From contig CM046850.1 in NCBI GenBank assembly GCA_025618425.1, positions 8,225,749 through 8,289,748 of the forward strand: a stretch of DNA of 64,000 bases. Direction: 5' to 3'. A program made the position numbers and the translations under genes. The stretch's first letter is position 1, and each line of letters starts with the position of its first letter. This stretch comes from Heliocidaris tuberculata. Its lineage: Eukaryota > Echinodermata > Echinoidea > Camarodonta > Echinometridae. Below the pieces are notes generated by a model. That model ran no database searches. It was not told where the DNA came from and was given only the letters and a program-made list of their open reading frames with translations. This document shows, piece by piece, positions 54,515 to 64,000 of the stretch.

Positions 54515-54876
54515 TTTAAAGTGTACCAATCACCTGAAAAAATAATTTTTGTACAGCTGGAATATATAAAATCAACCTCACAAAACTTTACCTGGCATTC
54601 TCCGGGCTAACAGTTATGGAATATGAAGAAAATAAGGGATAACATAGAATCCAACTTGGATTCAGGTTCTGCGCAGGCCATTTTCTTAGCAATCTCATAC
54701 AGGTGTGTTGACTATTCCACTCACAAGTCGCTTTTACGCTTATTGAGAGTGATTTTAAACTTGCATTATCTCTTCATTGAAGTAATATTTCAAGCCCACA
54801 ATTTGAATATAATATAGCAATTTGGAACCTCTGACATACCAAGCAAAATATTTTTTAGGTGATTGGTACCCTTTAA
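54515..54876. mobile_element. AGGGTACCAATCACC-type MITE in RNASEH2B 3' UTR
   Basis: TTTAAAGTGTACCAATCACC and GGTGATTGGTACCCTTTAA are the ends; starts 20 bp after the stop codon. Sister of 14529-14848, opposite orientation. Confidence 0.85.
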
Positions 54877-54879
54877 GTG

Positions 54880-55665
54880 ACAAATTTTATCTTCTACTGT
54901 TAGGTATTGGTTTAGCATGAAAGGATTCACTTTCCCACCTTATTTATTTGAGATGGTAGTATGCGATCTCTTGTACACTGTGTAGACATCATTTGTACTT
55001 TAAACCTCATATTAAGAATTGTTGTAGTTCTTTAAAAGTAGTTTGAATGATAATCTTTTATCTTCTACTTTAAGGTAGTAGTTAAGCATGAAATGTATTC
55101 TCACTCAAACTTATTTATTTGAGAAGGTACTATACCAGCTATGTGATCTATCGTACAATGCATGGACATCATTTATACTTCAAACCTTGTATAAAGAATG
55201 TATTTCTTTAAAGAAGTTTGAATGATAATCTTTTATCTTCTACTTTAAGGTAGTAGTTAAGCATGAAACGATCTGTATTCTCACTCAAACTTATTTGTTT
55301 GAGAAGGTGCTATACCAGCTATGTGATCTATCGTACAATGCATGGACATCATTTATACTTCAAACCTTGTATAAAGAATGTATTTCTTTAAAGAAGTTTG
55401 AATGATAATCTTTTATCTTCTACTTTAAGGTAGTAGTTAAGCATGAAAGGATCTGTATTCTCACTCAATGTTTGAGAAGGTGCTATACCAGCTATGTGAT
55501 CTATCGTACAATGCATGGACATCATTTATACTTCAAACCTTGTATAAAGATGTATTTCTTTGAAGAAGTTTGAATGATAATCTTTTATCTTCTACTTTAA
55601 GGTAGTAGTTAAGCATGAAAGGATCTGTATTCTCACTCAAACTTATTTGTTTGAGAAGGTGCTAG
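54880..55665. repeat. tandem repeat of about 175-180 bp
   Basis: Four units marked by GTTTGAATGATAATCTTTTA at about 55041, 55216, 55396 and 55568; each has TAAGGTAGTAGTTAAGCATG and GATCTATCGTACAATGCATG. A diverged unit precedes them. Lies after RNASEH2B, probably in its 3' UTR. Confidence 0.9.
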
Positions 55666-57381
55666 GGTTAAAAACAGCATCAGCTTTGGAACCCAACTTA
55701 TTAGGAGTATTGCATGCTCAAACCTTCAAAAATTAAAGATTTAGTTTTAACATTTTGGAAGCTATGAATAAACATCCAACCAAAGTGTTACAAATGTCAA
55801 GAATACCAAAAAAAAAACAACGAAATAAGATTTATGTACAGCATGGGTTGTAATCTGAAAAGCATGGCTATCCCAAAGAAAGCCATCACCAGTCCGAGAC
55901 TTTAATATTCAGCCTTTTTCTTTGATATATTGTTTAGATATGTTTTTGCTGATATGTAAGATAGGATTTATCGACTTTCGCCCCTTCTCTGGTGTGAGCA
56001 TTATACAGAAGTGTGAATGAATAGTCTGATTGATTGAACATTGTGTTGTATTTATGCCCTATCAGGACAAGCACAAATTAATTCATTAGATTGAAGTAAA
56101 TAATGTGGAGATAATTCTGGCAAATTCAGATATCTTCTTAACCCGTTGAGAACCAAGCACAAGATAACTTGGGCTAGAGTCTACGGAAAAGGCATATAGC
56201 AAAATCAAAACATACAGTTTAAAGAGACACTTTTTAGACCCACATATATTGACTAGTATGTAGAAGCACCTTTCTGTGGAGAAAGGATGATGAAACAAAA
56301 CGTGGATACAGATTATGTAGCCTTTTGGTGTTGGTTTGCTTTTTGTTCTTTTCTTTGTTTCTATACCATGTTCTGTATATAGAATAATCTTGCACTGCCA
56401 TCTCGTGATATACACCATGAACACTTGAGTTGTCAGATACCGGTGCTATAGAAGACATCATTATTATTCTATATTATTATCATTATTACTTGGACACTGC
56501 ACTAGGGTTTCTCTTTTCCTATCAAATATTGATGAAGAAATGTTTGAAGTATTGTGTTTGCATCATTTTGGAATGAATATTATTATTGTTATTTATCAAC
56601 GAGTGAAAAGCTGTCATTGGTCCTGACTGTTGTGAGGCCTATGATGGTTAGTATACAAATATATACTGTCACGAGAGGGTCTGGTTGGAAATATGGTCCC
56701 CGAGGTGACGTGAACCAAGACTATTTTCATGAGGGGCACCGAGGGTACCATATTTTAACCAGAGACTTGAATGTAGGCAGTATATATTTGGTTTATATCC
56801 ATCATCTTTGAACTAAAGCCTAAATCTACTGATCTACTTGTGATCACCTGCACCGTAGGCCTATGGTAGACAGCACACTTATGTACACAAACAGTTTTGA
56901 AGAAGGGATGAATTTGCGCAAATCAAACGCGTAATGATGACATTATCATGCGCCGGTACCTAAAACAATAGATACGCGCAAATGAATGTCGTCACAATGT
57001 AGTACACACTTTTCATGTGTGATGTCATATGCCGTAGAGTATCCGTGAATTACTATCGTGACGTCAGATGTTGCACTCCATATGGCAATTTGCTCATTTG
57101 CATGAGGCTAGTGGGAATTGTATTTTGTCACATGACGCGCATTTAGACCAATCTATTGCGCCGATTCTCTTTTCATGACAAATATAATTGGTATTATGGG
57201 TGGCGATCTCGGGGGAAAATTTTGGAAATTGTACAGCAACCAGTGATAGAAGCTAGTCGTATCCCCCCCCCCCCCCCCAGCCGTGACAAGAAATCACCGC
57301 ACATGGTTGTGATATTAATATTGTACTTGGGCAAATTAATCATCCTTTGCCTGTGTATTTAGAGAGTGGGCAGAACAAAAA

Positions 57382-57519
57382 AGCACAACATGGTTTGTAA
57401 AATACATGAATACATGTAATACGTAATACGTAATACGTAATACGTATGTACATGTATATATATACATGTACATACGTATTACATGTATTCATGTATTTCA
57501 CAAACAAACCGTGTTGTGT
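57382..57519. repeat. 138-bp palindrome with TACGTAATACGTA core
   Basis: CACAACATGGTTTGT on the left mirrors CAAACCGTGTTGTG on the right; inside, AATACATGAATACATGTAAT mirrors ATTACATGTATTCATGTATT. The centre has ACGTAATACGTA units and ACATGTATATATATACATGT. Confidence 0.85.
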
Positions 57520-57520
57520 G

Positions 57521-57563
<43 letters not shown>
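57515..57563. repeat. TA/CA microsatellite
   Basis: TGTGTATATATATATACAC then about 14 CA units. Confidence 0.9.
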
Positions 57564-57565
<2 letters not shown>

Positions 57566-57736
57566 GTATATACTGCACATGTATACTTCATTTGTGTAAG
57601 CGATAATTATTGAAAACAAATGTATTAGATAATGAAATATAATAATCTTTTTAAAAAGATAGTCAATGCTGTTACTCTATTTTCTTGTTTCCAGAACTGC
57701 AGCAACAATTTTTTGGAAAATATTTTGTCTTCATAC

Positions 57737-57748
57737 ATATATATATAT

Positions 57749-57793
<45 letters not shown>
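57737..57793. repeat. (AT)n microsatellite
   Basis: About 28 AT units interrupted once by TACATGTA. Confidence 0.95.
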
Positions 57794-57794
<1 letters not shown>

Positions 57795-57889
57795 TTCTTT
57801 CCATTGCCTTTGATCCTCTCTTCCTTTGTTGTCGTACATATGTGCCATTTTGTCTACTTTATATCTTCTACTCACTTGAGATGATGATG

Positions 57890-58125
57890 CTATGTCAATT
57901 ACTGATGATGATGATGATGGTGGTGAGGACGGAAATTATAAGGATGAAGGTGATGTTAATGCTAATGATATGATAATTATGATTCATTGATGATGATGAT
58001 GATGATGATATTGAAGATGACATGGTATTGATTGATGATGATGATAAGATGACAGATGATAGTGATGATAATCACTATGTGATGCATGGTCAGGATGCTG
58101 TTGTTGATGATGATGATGAGATGAG
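57890..58125. repeat. GAT-rich simple repeat
   Basis: Scattered (GAT)n and (ATGATG)n runs over 230 bp. Confidence 0.85.
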
Positions 58126-58429
58126 AGATAAGGATAAAGTCAAAGCTTAAAGTCCAGGGAGATTGTGTCATCAAATTTTTCGTGGAAGGATAGTATGCCT
58201 TTATTAAAGGAGGGGGGGGGGGGTGATCATTTTGACAAGATTGGTATTTTGGTGTTAGTCTGTAATCGAGACTAAGAGTAAGGTTTTTCTGCTAGATATT
58301 GTCTCTGATTCCCCAAGGTACGATGTAAAACAAAAAGAATGAATTTTATTTAATTTGATTTTTATTTTAAAAAGAGGATGCACAGTGATATGACAGAATT
58401 TAACCCCATTTTATAAATATAAATATACG

Positions 58430-58580
58430 TAACGTCTGAATAGAAATCTATGAGCGCCATTTTGAATTCTTTTCCATCATCCGTTGTCAATGTAAACGAT
58501 AATCGTCGCGATGAATAGATTTGCGATTTAGAGCTTTTTTTCAGGGGTAACAATACTTGAATTTCTGGAGTAGGAGAGGT
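58430..58580 (+). promoter_or_regulatory. possible promoter and 5' UTR exon of the ZBBX-like gene
   Basis: A CpG-containing patch (ACGATAATCGTCGCGATG, GAGCGCCATTTTG) precedes a potential donor GGAGAG|gtaaat at about 58580. The first coding exon needs an upstream non-coding exon, and this is the best candidate. Weak. Confidence 0.25.
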
Positions 58581-59184
58581 AAATATTTCTATTAAGTTCT
58601 AATCTAAAATATACTCAATTGATTAAATATGAAATGATAAATGACATTTTTCTAACCAGATGTGCGGCGTCATCTGTAATTTCTTTAAATTCTATCCTGG
58701 TCCCATATACTGAAAATATTGTTGTGTTTTGTGAGTCTTAAATTCGAATGACTGAATGTTTGAATGAATTCACTTTTTTCAGTCTTCATGACAAATTATG
58801 TATTAAAGCTGAGTATTTATTACATTATCATTTTTGTAAAATATCATGGTCTTTATCGTAAAATATGAAACCATGGCACTCTTTCACAGTGAGTAGCAAT
58901 TAGATCTAGACCTATTTTGTTAAACCTGGCATGGTTACTTTTCAGTTTTCTCTTCCATAGACTTTGCTGCTTTGCATTCAAGTGTGTGTATTGCTGCATG
59001 CACACTGAATGAGTGGTTTCCTATTTCACGATACAGATCTAGCCATATTATATGTGGGATATAGGGGCATGTCTTTGCTATTTGCCAACTTTAATTTGAC
59101 CTACTTAGACCCACCCAAAAGTTACAATAATTTCAACATTTATAGGTCTAGACTAAAGAGAGTTTGCTTACATCAGAATACAGT

Positions 59185-59460
59185 ATTTTTCATGCCATTA
59201 TGCCTCTACCCACCGAAGGTGGTGCCGGAGGCATTATGTTTGTCCATCCTCCTTTCTCATTCTTGCGATAACTCAAGAACCACATGAGGTATGAACTTCA
59301 AACTCGGTGCTAGTATGTATCACCATAAGGAGACCATCTGATTAGATTTGGGGGTCGGTAGGTCAATGGTTACAGAGATCAATTTCTGAAATTTCAGGTG
59401 TCAGCCTCATTCTTGCGATAACTCAAGATCCATTGGAGGTATGAACTGTAAACTAGGTGC
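59185..59460. repeat. repeat with CATTATGCCTC / GAGGCATTATG stem
   Basis: GCCATTATGCCTCTACCCAC and GTGGTGCCGGAGGCATTATG form a stem. ATTCTTGCGATAACTCAAGA recurs about 152 bp apart (59258 and 59410) with GAGGTATGAACTxxAAACT. Likely part of a DNA element. Confidence 0.55.
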
Positions 59461-60377
59461 CAGTAGAGTAAGGGGGCGAGAATTCGGCCTCTTAAGACAA
59501 AATCCTATTTTTGGACTCTTTTATTTCATATTTATTTTCACTTCTTACTCAAATCATGAAAGCCAATATTGTTACTTTTTTAACCCAAAAAAATTCGGGA
59601 AGAAAATCAAGAATTGCCATGGCACTATTCATTTTCCTTTCAGCTGTCTCAGAGGCAGTTTTCGGCCTAGCAGATCAGTTTTCGGTCGCATGTACATGTA
59701 CAAAGTGAATAGGGAGCGCACGCATGCCGTGCTTTCGCCCGCTGATCAATTGTAGGCTTTTTATTCTTGTTATCACACAATATTTCAAGAATAGTTTGAG
59801 CCATTAACTTAGTTAGGTGAAGGCATATAGGAGACGCAGTTGCATTCATCTTTTTAAAACTTAATCTCGATCGACATTTGCTCTTAATCTTTTGCATACA
59901 TTTGAAATTTGGCTTTAATAATTGTGTTCATGATTTGTCAAAATCTAAAAGCTAACTATAGACCTCTAGATCTAAAATGGACTTGAAAAGTTAGATCAAC
60001 TAGATCAGAAATTTTGAAGCAGAGCAGCTCATTTTTCTCTTTGACTATTTTGCAGATGATGTTTAGCTCACTTGTCTTGGGAGTCTTATTGTGAAATCAA
60101 TTAATCTTAGTCATAATCATACATGTAGGCTGCATATGGAGAATAAATATAAAACCAGACAAACTTGATACTCCTAGAGATAGAGATAGGATCTGACTCT
60201 GACATTGCCTAAACATCAATATTTCATCCCTTTTTAATTCTAGAAATGTGATTTTTATATTTGAAAGAAATTATGCAGAATTAATAATTTTTAAAAAGTT
60301 ATAAAATGTCAGATTTGCAGGATATTTTAAATGATTTCTAAATATCTTACAATGTATTTCAGATTTTAAATGCAGCT

Positions 60378-60433
60378 ATGGCTTCTAGACCATTCCACAC
60401 ATCGGCTAAGGAACCCATGTCGGTCAAACTAAG
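60378..60433 (+). CDS. ZBBX: ZBBX-like gene, coding exon 1
   Basis: Residues 1-18: MASRPFHTSAKEPMSVKL, with a split Arg. The exon acceptor may be atttcag at 60362. ATG 60378 is the first in frame; Met14 is an alternative start. SVKL(R/K) is followed in known ZBBX proteins by a coiled coil, as found in the next exon. ZBBX is a B-box zinc-finger protein linked to motile cilia, molecular role poorly known. Confidence 0.55.
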
Positions 60434-61041
60434 GTATGAAAATGCAAGAATTGTACTCATATTTTGTCTGCTTCCAAATAAAGGTTTTAAAACTTGGACA
60501 GAGCATTTTGTTGAGAATTATTTCATTTTTTTCTACAAAGCTAATCCAATTTCAAATTATTCTTTTGTTTCATATGGCATGTAATACTTTCTTTAATGTA
60601 TTATTTTATTGTTTTAGCTCTGCATATGAATGACAAGCAATCAAACTGAAACAATGACATTTAGTTAGATTGTGTTTAAAATTTTGCCATTTTCGGATCT
60701 TCAAAATATTTTAATAATAACAAGCAGCCATTATAATTCATATTAGTATTTTGATTGATGAATAGAGTATACATGTAAATCAGTATAACATACTACCATA
60801 ATTATATCATTTGTATCACATCGACATTGCTATGTGATTGTGGTAAAGGGTCATTATACTGACACCTTTTAAATGTTTTAGAAACTTTTAGAGTGTTCAA
60901 AATTTTGTTATCAAGAAGAAGGAACCTTAATTATTTTCATCATCATGTTTATTGTTGATTTCTTTATTATTGTTGTTATTTTTCTTATTATTTTGAACAT
61001 TATTTTTGCAACTTGATCTTGTAAAAATGTTTTTATAACAG

Positions 61042-61155
61042 GGGGTTGAATGCTTCTAAAAGTGTGACCAGACAGCTTGAGATCGATAGTCGTAGGATGG
61101 AAGAACGTCTGAGAGAACTGAAGGTCGCTATGAACAGGGAGAAACAAGAAAGAGA
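61042..61155 (+). CDS. ZBBX: ZBBX-like gene, coding exon 2
   Basis: Residues 20-56: GLNASKSVTRQLEIDSRRME, then ERLRELKVAMNREKQER. A heptad-rich, highly charged coiled coil; the MExxLxxLxxxMxxEKxER pattern resembles the ZBBX N-terminus. Acceptor tttataacag; donor GA|gtgagt. Confidence 0.65.
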
Positions 61156-61675
61156 GTGAGTCAGAATGGGAATGTTCTGTTAAAGATAATACATATTTAG
61201 TCCTCATTTTATTTACAGCAGTCCTTTTGTGCTTATATAGAGCTCCAGTCTTTGGTAATATTTTGTGCAAGTATTACAAACTTTTTGGTGTGAAGTACTT
61301 TGCTGCACTTAGAAAAAGTGAAAGCCTTTGTTAAACATTTTTTTAATCAATTATTTTAATTTATCAATTACATTTTCACATGTTATTTTTGGTAAGATTC
61401 CTCCCTTTGTTTTGGATTTGGTGTTAAAGATTATTTTATTTTACTTGCTATATTCATTGATATTTAAATCAATTTTAAGTTTGTTCTTTGTTTGTGATGA
61501 TGACATAGCAAACAATGTAAGACATATAGTGCTTGCATTGGCTACATTTAGCAGATTAAAAGCCAAGGAGGAAAATCAAACCAAAAAAATGAAGAGGATG
61601 GTATTGATAATCTGATTTCATCACCATGTATATGTAGCAGAATATTAATTATGTCAAGATTTTGTTCTTCAACAG

Positions 61676-61793
61676 GAGGCAAGGAAGTGCTGGGTCAGGG
61701 GGTATCTGGTCCTCAGCGAAGCCTACAACACAGGGCAATGATGTGACGAAAAAGAAGAGTCCCACTAAACCTACCAAGTCAGGAGAGAACAAG
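61676..61793 (+). CDS. ZBBX: ZBBX-like gene, coding exon 3
   Basis: Residues 58-96: RQGSAGSGGIWSSAKPTTQG, then NDVTKKKSPTKPTKSGENK. Disordered, basic, Ser/Thr/Pro-rich. Acceptor cttcaacag; donor AAG|gtacta. Phase agrees with both neighbours. Confidence 0.65.
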
Positions 61794-61921
61794 GTACTAT
61801 ATTCAGTCACATGTTTCATGCAAGTCATTGCAAGTCTATCAGATAATCGTATGTAATTAATGTGATTAGTGACAGATTTAAAAAGAACACTGAGCATTCA
61901 AATACAGTTGATGTCTGTTTT

Positions 61922-62095
61922 GGGCCAAATTCACAAAGGAGGATTAACTTAACCCATGGTCTAAAGTAGGGTTTAAACCTCCACCGTAGACTAAAATAAG
62001 TGTAAATAAGAATATGTAAGCCTACTTATTACTTGCCTATTGGAGATGCTTATTGAGGATTAAACCATGGGTTACAAAGAAATTATTTCATGAAG
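61922..62095. mobile_element. possible foldback MITE
   Basis: GGGCCAAATTCACAAAGGAG at the left and TTTCATGAAGTAGGGCC at the right; an inner CCATGGTCTAAAGTAGGG / GGATTAAACCATGG pair adds a weak stem. Confidence 0.45.
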
Positions 62096-62524
62096 TAGGG
62101 CCTCTGACTGCATTATTAGATGTTTCTAACTAAGATTGTCCACAATTTTAATACAGGTATTTTCTTTGCCAGACAGGTACAAATGAAGTCCAGTCACAAG
62201 TTCTTCAAACAAGAATGATTTACCAACATGTGTTATAAAGTCAGCAGTTTTCTGAAAAGCATTTTCTTAAGTGCATCACGTCATTATATACAAAACAATC
62301 TTCTTGAATTCTGTGTTTATACTACATGTATATTTCTTTCCTCCAATAGGGTGTATTTTTTATAACTGTGATGACAATTTTCAGAAAAAACATTGTACAT
62401 TGTGTAAGTATAATTCCAGTGGTCAATATGCAAAAGATTGTTTTAAAATTTGATAGGTTTATTTTTCTTATGATGATACATGCAATGTCATTTAGATATG
62501 TTTATAATTTTATGTCATTTGCAG

Positions 62525-62561
62525 GTCAGAAAAATTAAAGTTCTCAAGGATACCCCAATTG
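62525..62561 (+). CDS. ZBBX: ZBBX-like gene, coding exon 4
   Basis: Residues 97-108: VRKIKVLKDTPI, a short exon ending G|gtaaga. It echoes the VKLKILKE piece of vertebrate ZBBX. The B-box and the rest lie beyond the window. Confidence 0.55.
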
Positions 62562-64000
62562 GTAAGACATCTTCCTGATGTTAGAAATTTGGTGTACAGG
62601 TGTTCCTTTTCTTATATGATATGACCAGGCACCACAAAACCGCCAAATGTCGCCACATATGAATTTTTAGTTAAGGCCTGATTCTAAAAGAGGAGATTCT
62701 CAGCTTTAAAGTGATATATAACTCATTAACATTGGATGTTCCTAACCCAGTGTAAAAAGAGTAAAATGCCCAGTCCCACAGAAAGTTGCTTTTGAGAAAT
62801 AAGGGTTTAAAGTTTGCAGTCTTTTGAAACACTCTGACTTGCAAGATATTTGCTAAGGTGACGAAAGGAGGATTAGAACTCAATATAAATTTCTATGAAG
62901 GGATTATAAGATTGTCCTAAAACTTGGCATAATTAAGCATATTCTGCGCATCATAGTGGACAGGAATCAATACAAGAATTTACTCTGTTTTAAAGTTATG
63001 AGAGATCAAAAGGAAACAAGTATTCAGGGTTGTAAACAAGAAATCTAATACAACAAAATCCAGAGAAGACAATAGCCTAGTTCTACTAAAAACTGTAAAA
63101 AAATACCACTTTTAGATTGTTTGGTGCCTCCAAATTTTTAAATTACTTAGAAAAAAGTATACTCTTTCGGGAAATTCCCAAAACTAAAATTTTACCATGC
63201 CAACCAAAATGCCTTTTCTGAGCTCTAACTGAAAATCACACAGTGCAACCTTTTGGTGGTAATTTTGTGGTGCCTGGTCACATATGGTTTCAGGCCCCTC
63301 AAGAAGAACAGTATTAATACAGATAAGGCTACCATATGTGAAAAGGACCATATTATTATTGTTTATAATTATTCTTATTGAATACTAATCTTTGATAGGG
63401 ATATATAAAAATCAAAAGTGAATCAGCTTTCTTCCTTAACCCATAACAGTATAATTATTCTCCTGTCAGTGACATTTTCAGAGTATCTTTTGATCCAGAA
63501 TGCTAGGAATTACACATTATACGTGGGCAGAAAGAGCAAAAATTACAGAAAATGTCGAGTCTATTTCCAGTACAGTACGTCGTGCTGTTTACGTGTAAAA
63601 GCCATTTAATTGTAACTAATCATTAAAGTCTCTATATTGGCAACGTCATGTAAAATATATAATGGCTAGTTTTGTGTACAAATTAGCAATATTTCTGTTA
63701 ATGGTTCATTCAATAAACATTTAATTTTTTTTCAAACTGTGAAGGAGTGGAAAATGAGAATAATTGTTGCCAATTTGAGGAGGAAGCGCTGATTAATTCA
63801 GACCATAACAAAACTCTGAACTACTATGGGTTAAGATAGCATTACTGGTATGTGGCATGTTGCCAATTTGAAGAATTTATTGCTTTTTATCAAAATTCCT
63901 GTTGTCAAACTACATTTTGTAATATCAATTGTAATTTATATAGGAATACAATCCATTGCTATTCTTCTATCTCCAACACTCATATCTGCCAACACTTTGT
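62562..64000. other. intron of the ZBBX-like gene
   Basis: No further exon was recognised. At 63437-63836 lies a diverged relative of the piggyBac-like MITEs: TTAACCCATAACAGTA at one end, TACTATGGGTTAA at the other, with GTTGCCAATTTGAGGA inside. The window ends in AT-rich intron. Confidence 0.5.

Larger units (their letters stand above)
55666..58400. other. intergenic between RNASEH2B and the next gene
   Basis: AATAAA at 55767-55772 is a candidate end for RNASEH2B. Around 56900-57170 there are CpG-containing, GCGCA-rich sequences without a recognisable gene. Then follow a palindrome, simple repeats and a GAT-rich stretch. Confidence 0.45.

Noticed and set aside
54515..54876. Extra RNASEH2B exon or alternative C-terminus
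   Set aside because: The sequence after the stop is a MITE with clear inverted ends; the protein already ends like its orthologues.

Overview
The window looks like nuclear DNA of a marine invertebrate deuterostome, most likely an echinoderm such as a sea urchin. This is an inference from three things: spliced genes with GT-AG introns and animal-type proteins, AT-rich introns, and a very dense load of short inverted-repeat DNA elements, poly-C/poly-G tracts and purine/pyrimidine minisatellites. There are no operons, ribosome binding sites, CRISPR arrays or bacterial genes. Most long ORFs are low-complexity or chance reading frames. The real coding sequence lies in short exons, which I assembled by splice site, reading phase and similarity to remembered families.

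Layout. (1) 4456-5632, plus strand: the last two coding exons of a PRKX-type protein kinase, followed by a long 3' UTR to about 8.5 kb. (2) 8.5-16.9 kb: the tail-to-tail gap, holding repeats and a pyrimidine-rich minisatellite. (3) 17215-42147, minus strand: a complete MFSD1 gene, 13 coding exons, predicted 474 residues, spread over 25 kb by repeat-filled introns. Its intron 8 holds a broken RPL7 retrocopy and its intron 2 holds a 3.27-kb hAT-like element. (4) 42148-42845: a compact head-to-head promoter region. (5) 42846-54495, plus strand: a complete RNASEH2B gene, 10 coding exons, predicted 318 residues, ending in a PCNA-binding motif. (6) 60378-62561 and beyond, plus strand: the first four coding exons of a probable ZBBX-like gene that runs off the window.

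The genes have unrelated jobs: signalling kinase, lysosomal dipeptide transport, removal of ribonucleotides from DNA, and a putative cilium-associated protein. Only MFSD1 and RNASEH2B share an obvious regulatory region. The most notable content beyond the genes is the mobile-element landscape. It includes a TTAA-flanked piggyBac-like MITE family with at least six copies, a hAT-like element with a perfect 8-bp target duplication and a second inverted-repeat element nested in it, pogo-like and Harbinger-like MITEs (one inserted at intron position +6), large foldbacks, RT fragments and tRNA-derived sequences. The octamer TACATGTA is also strikingly over-represented. All boundaries are by eye; no searches were run.
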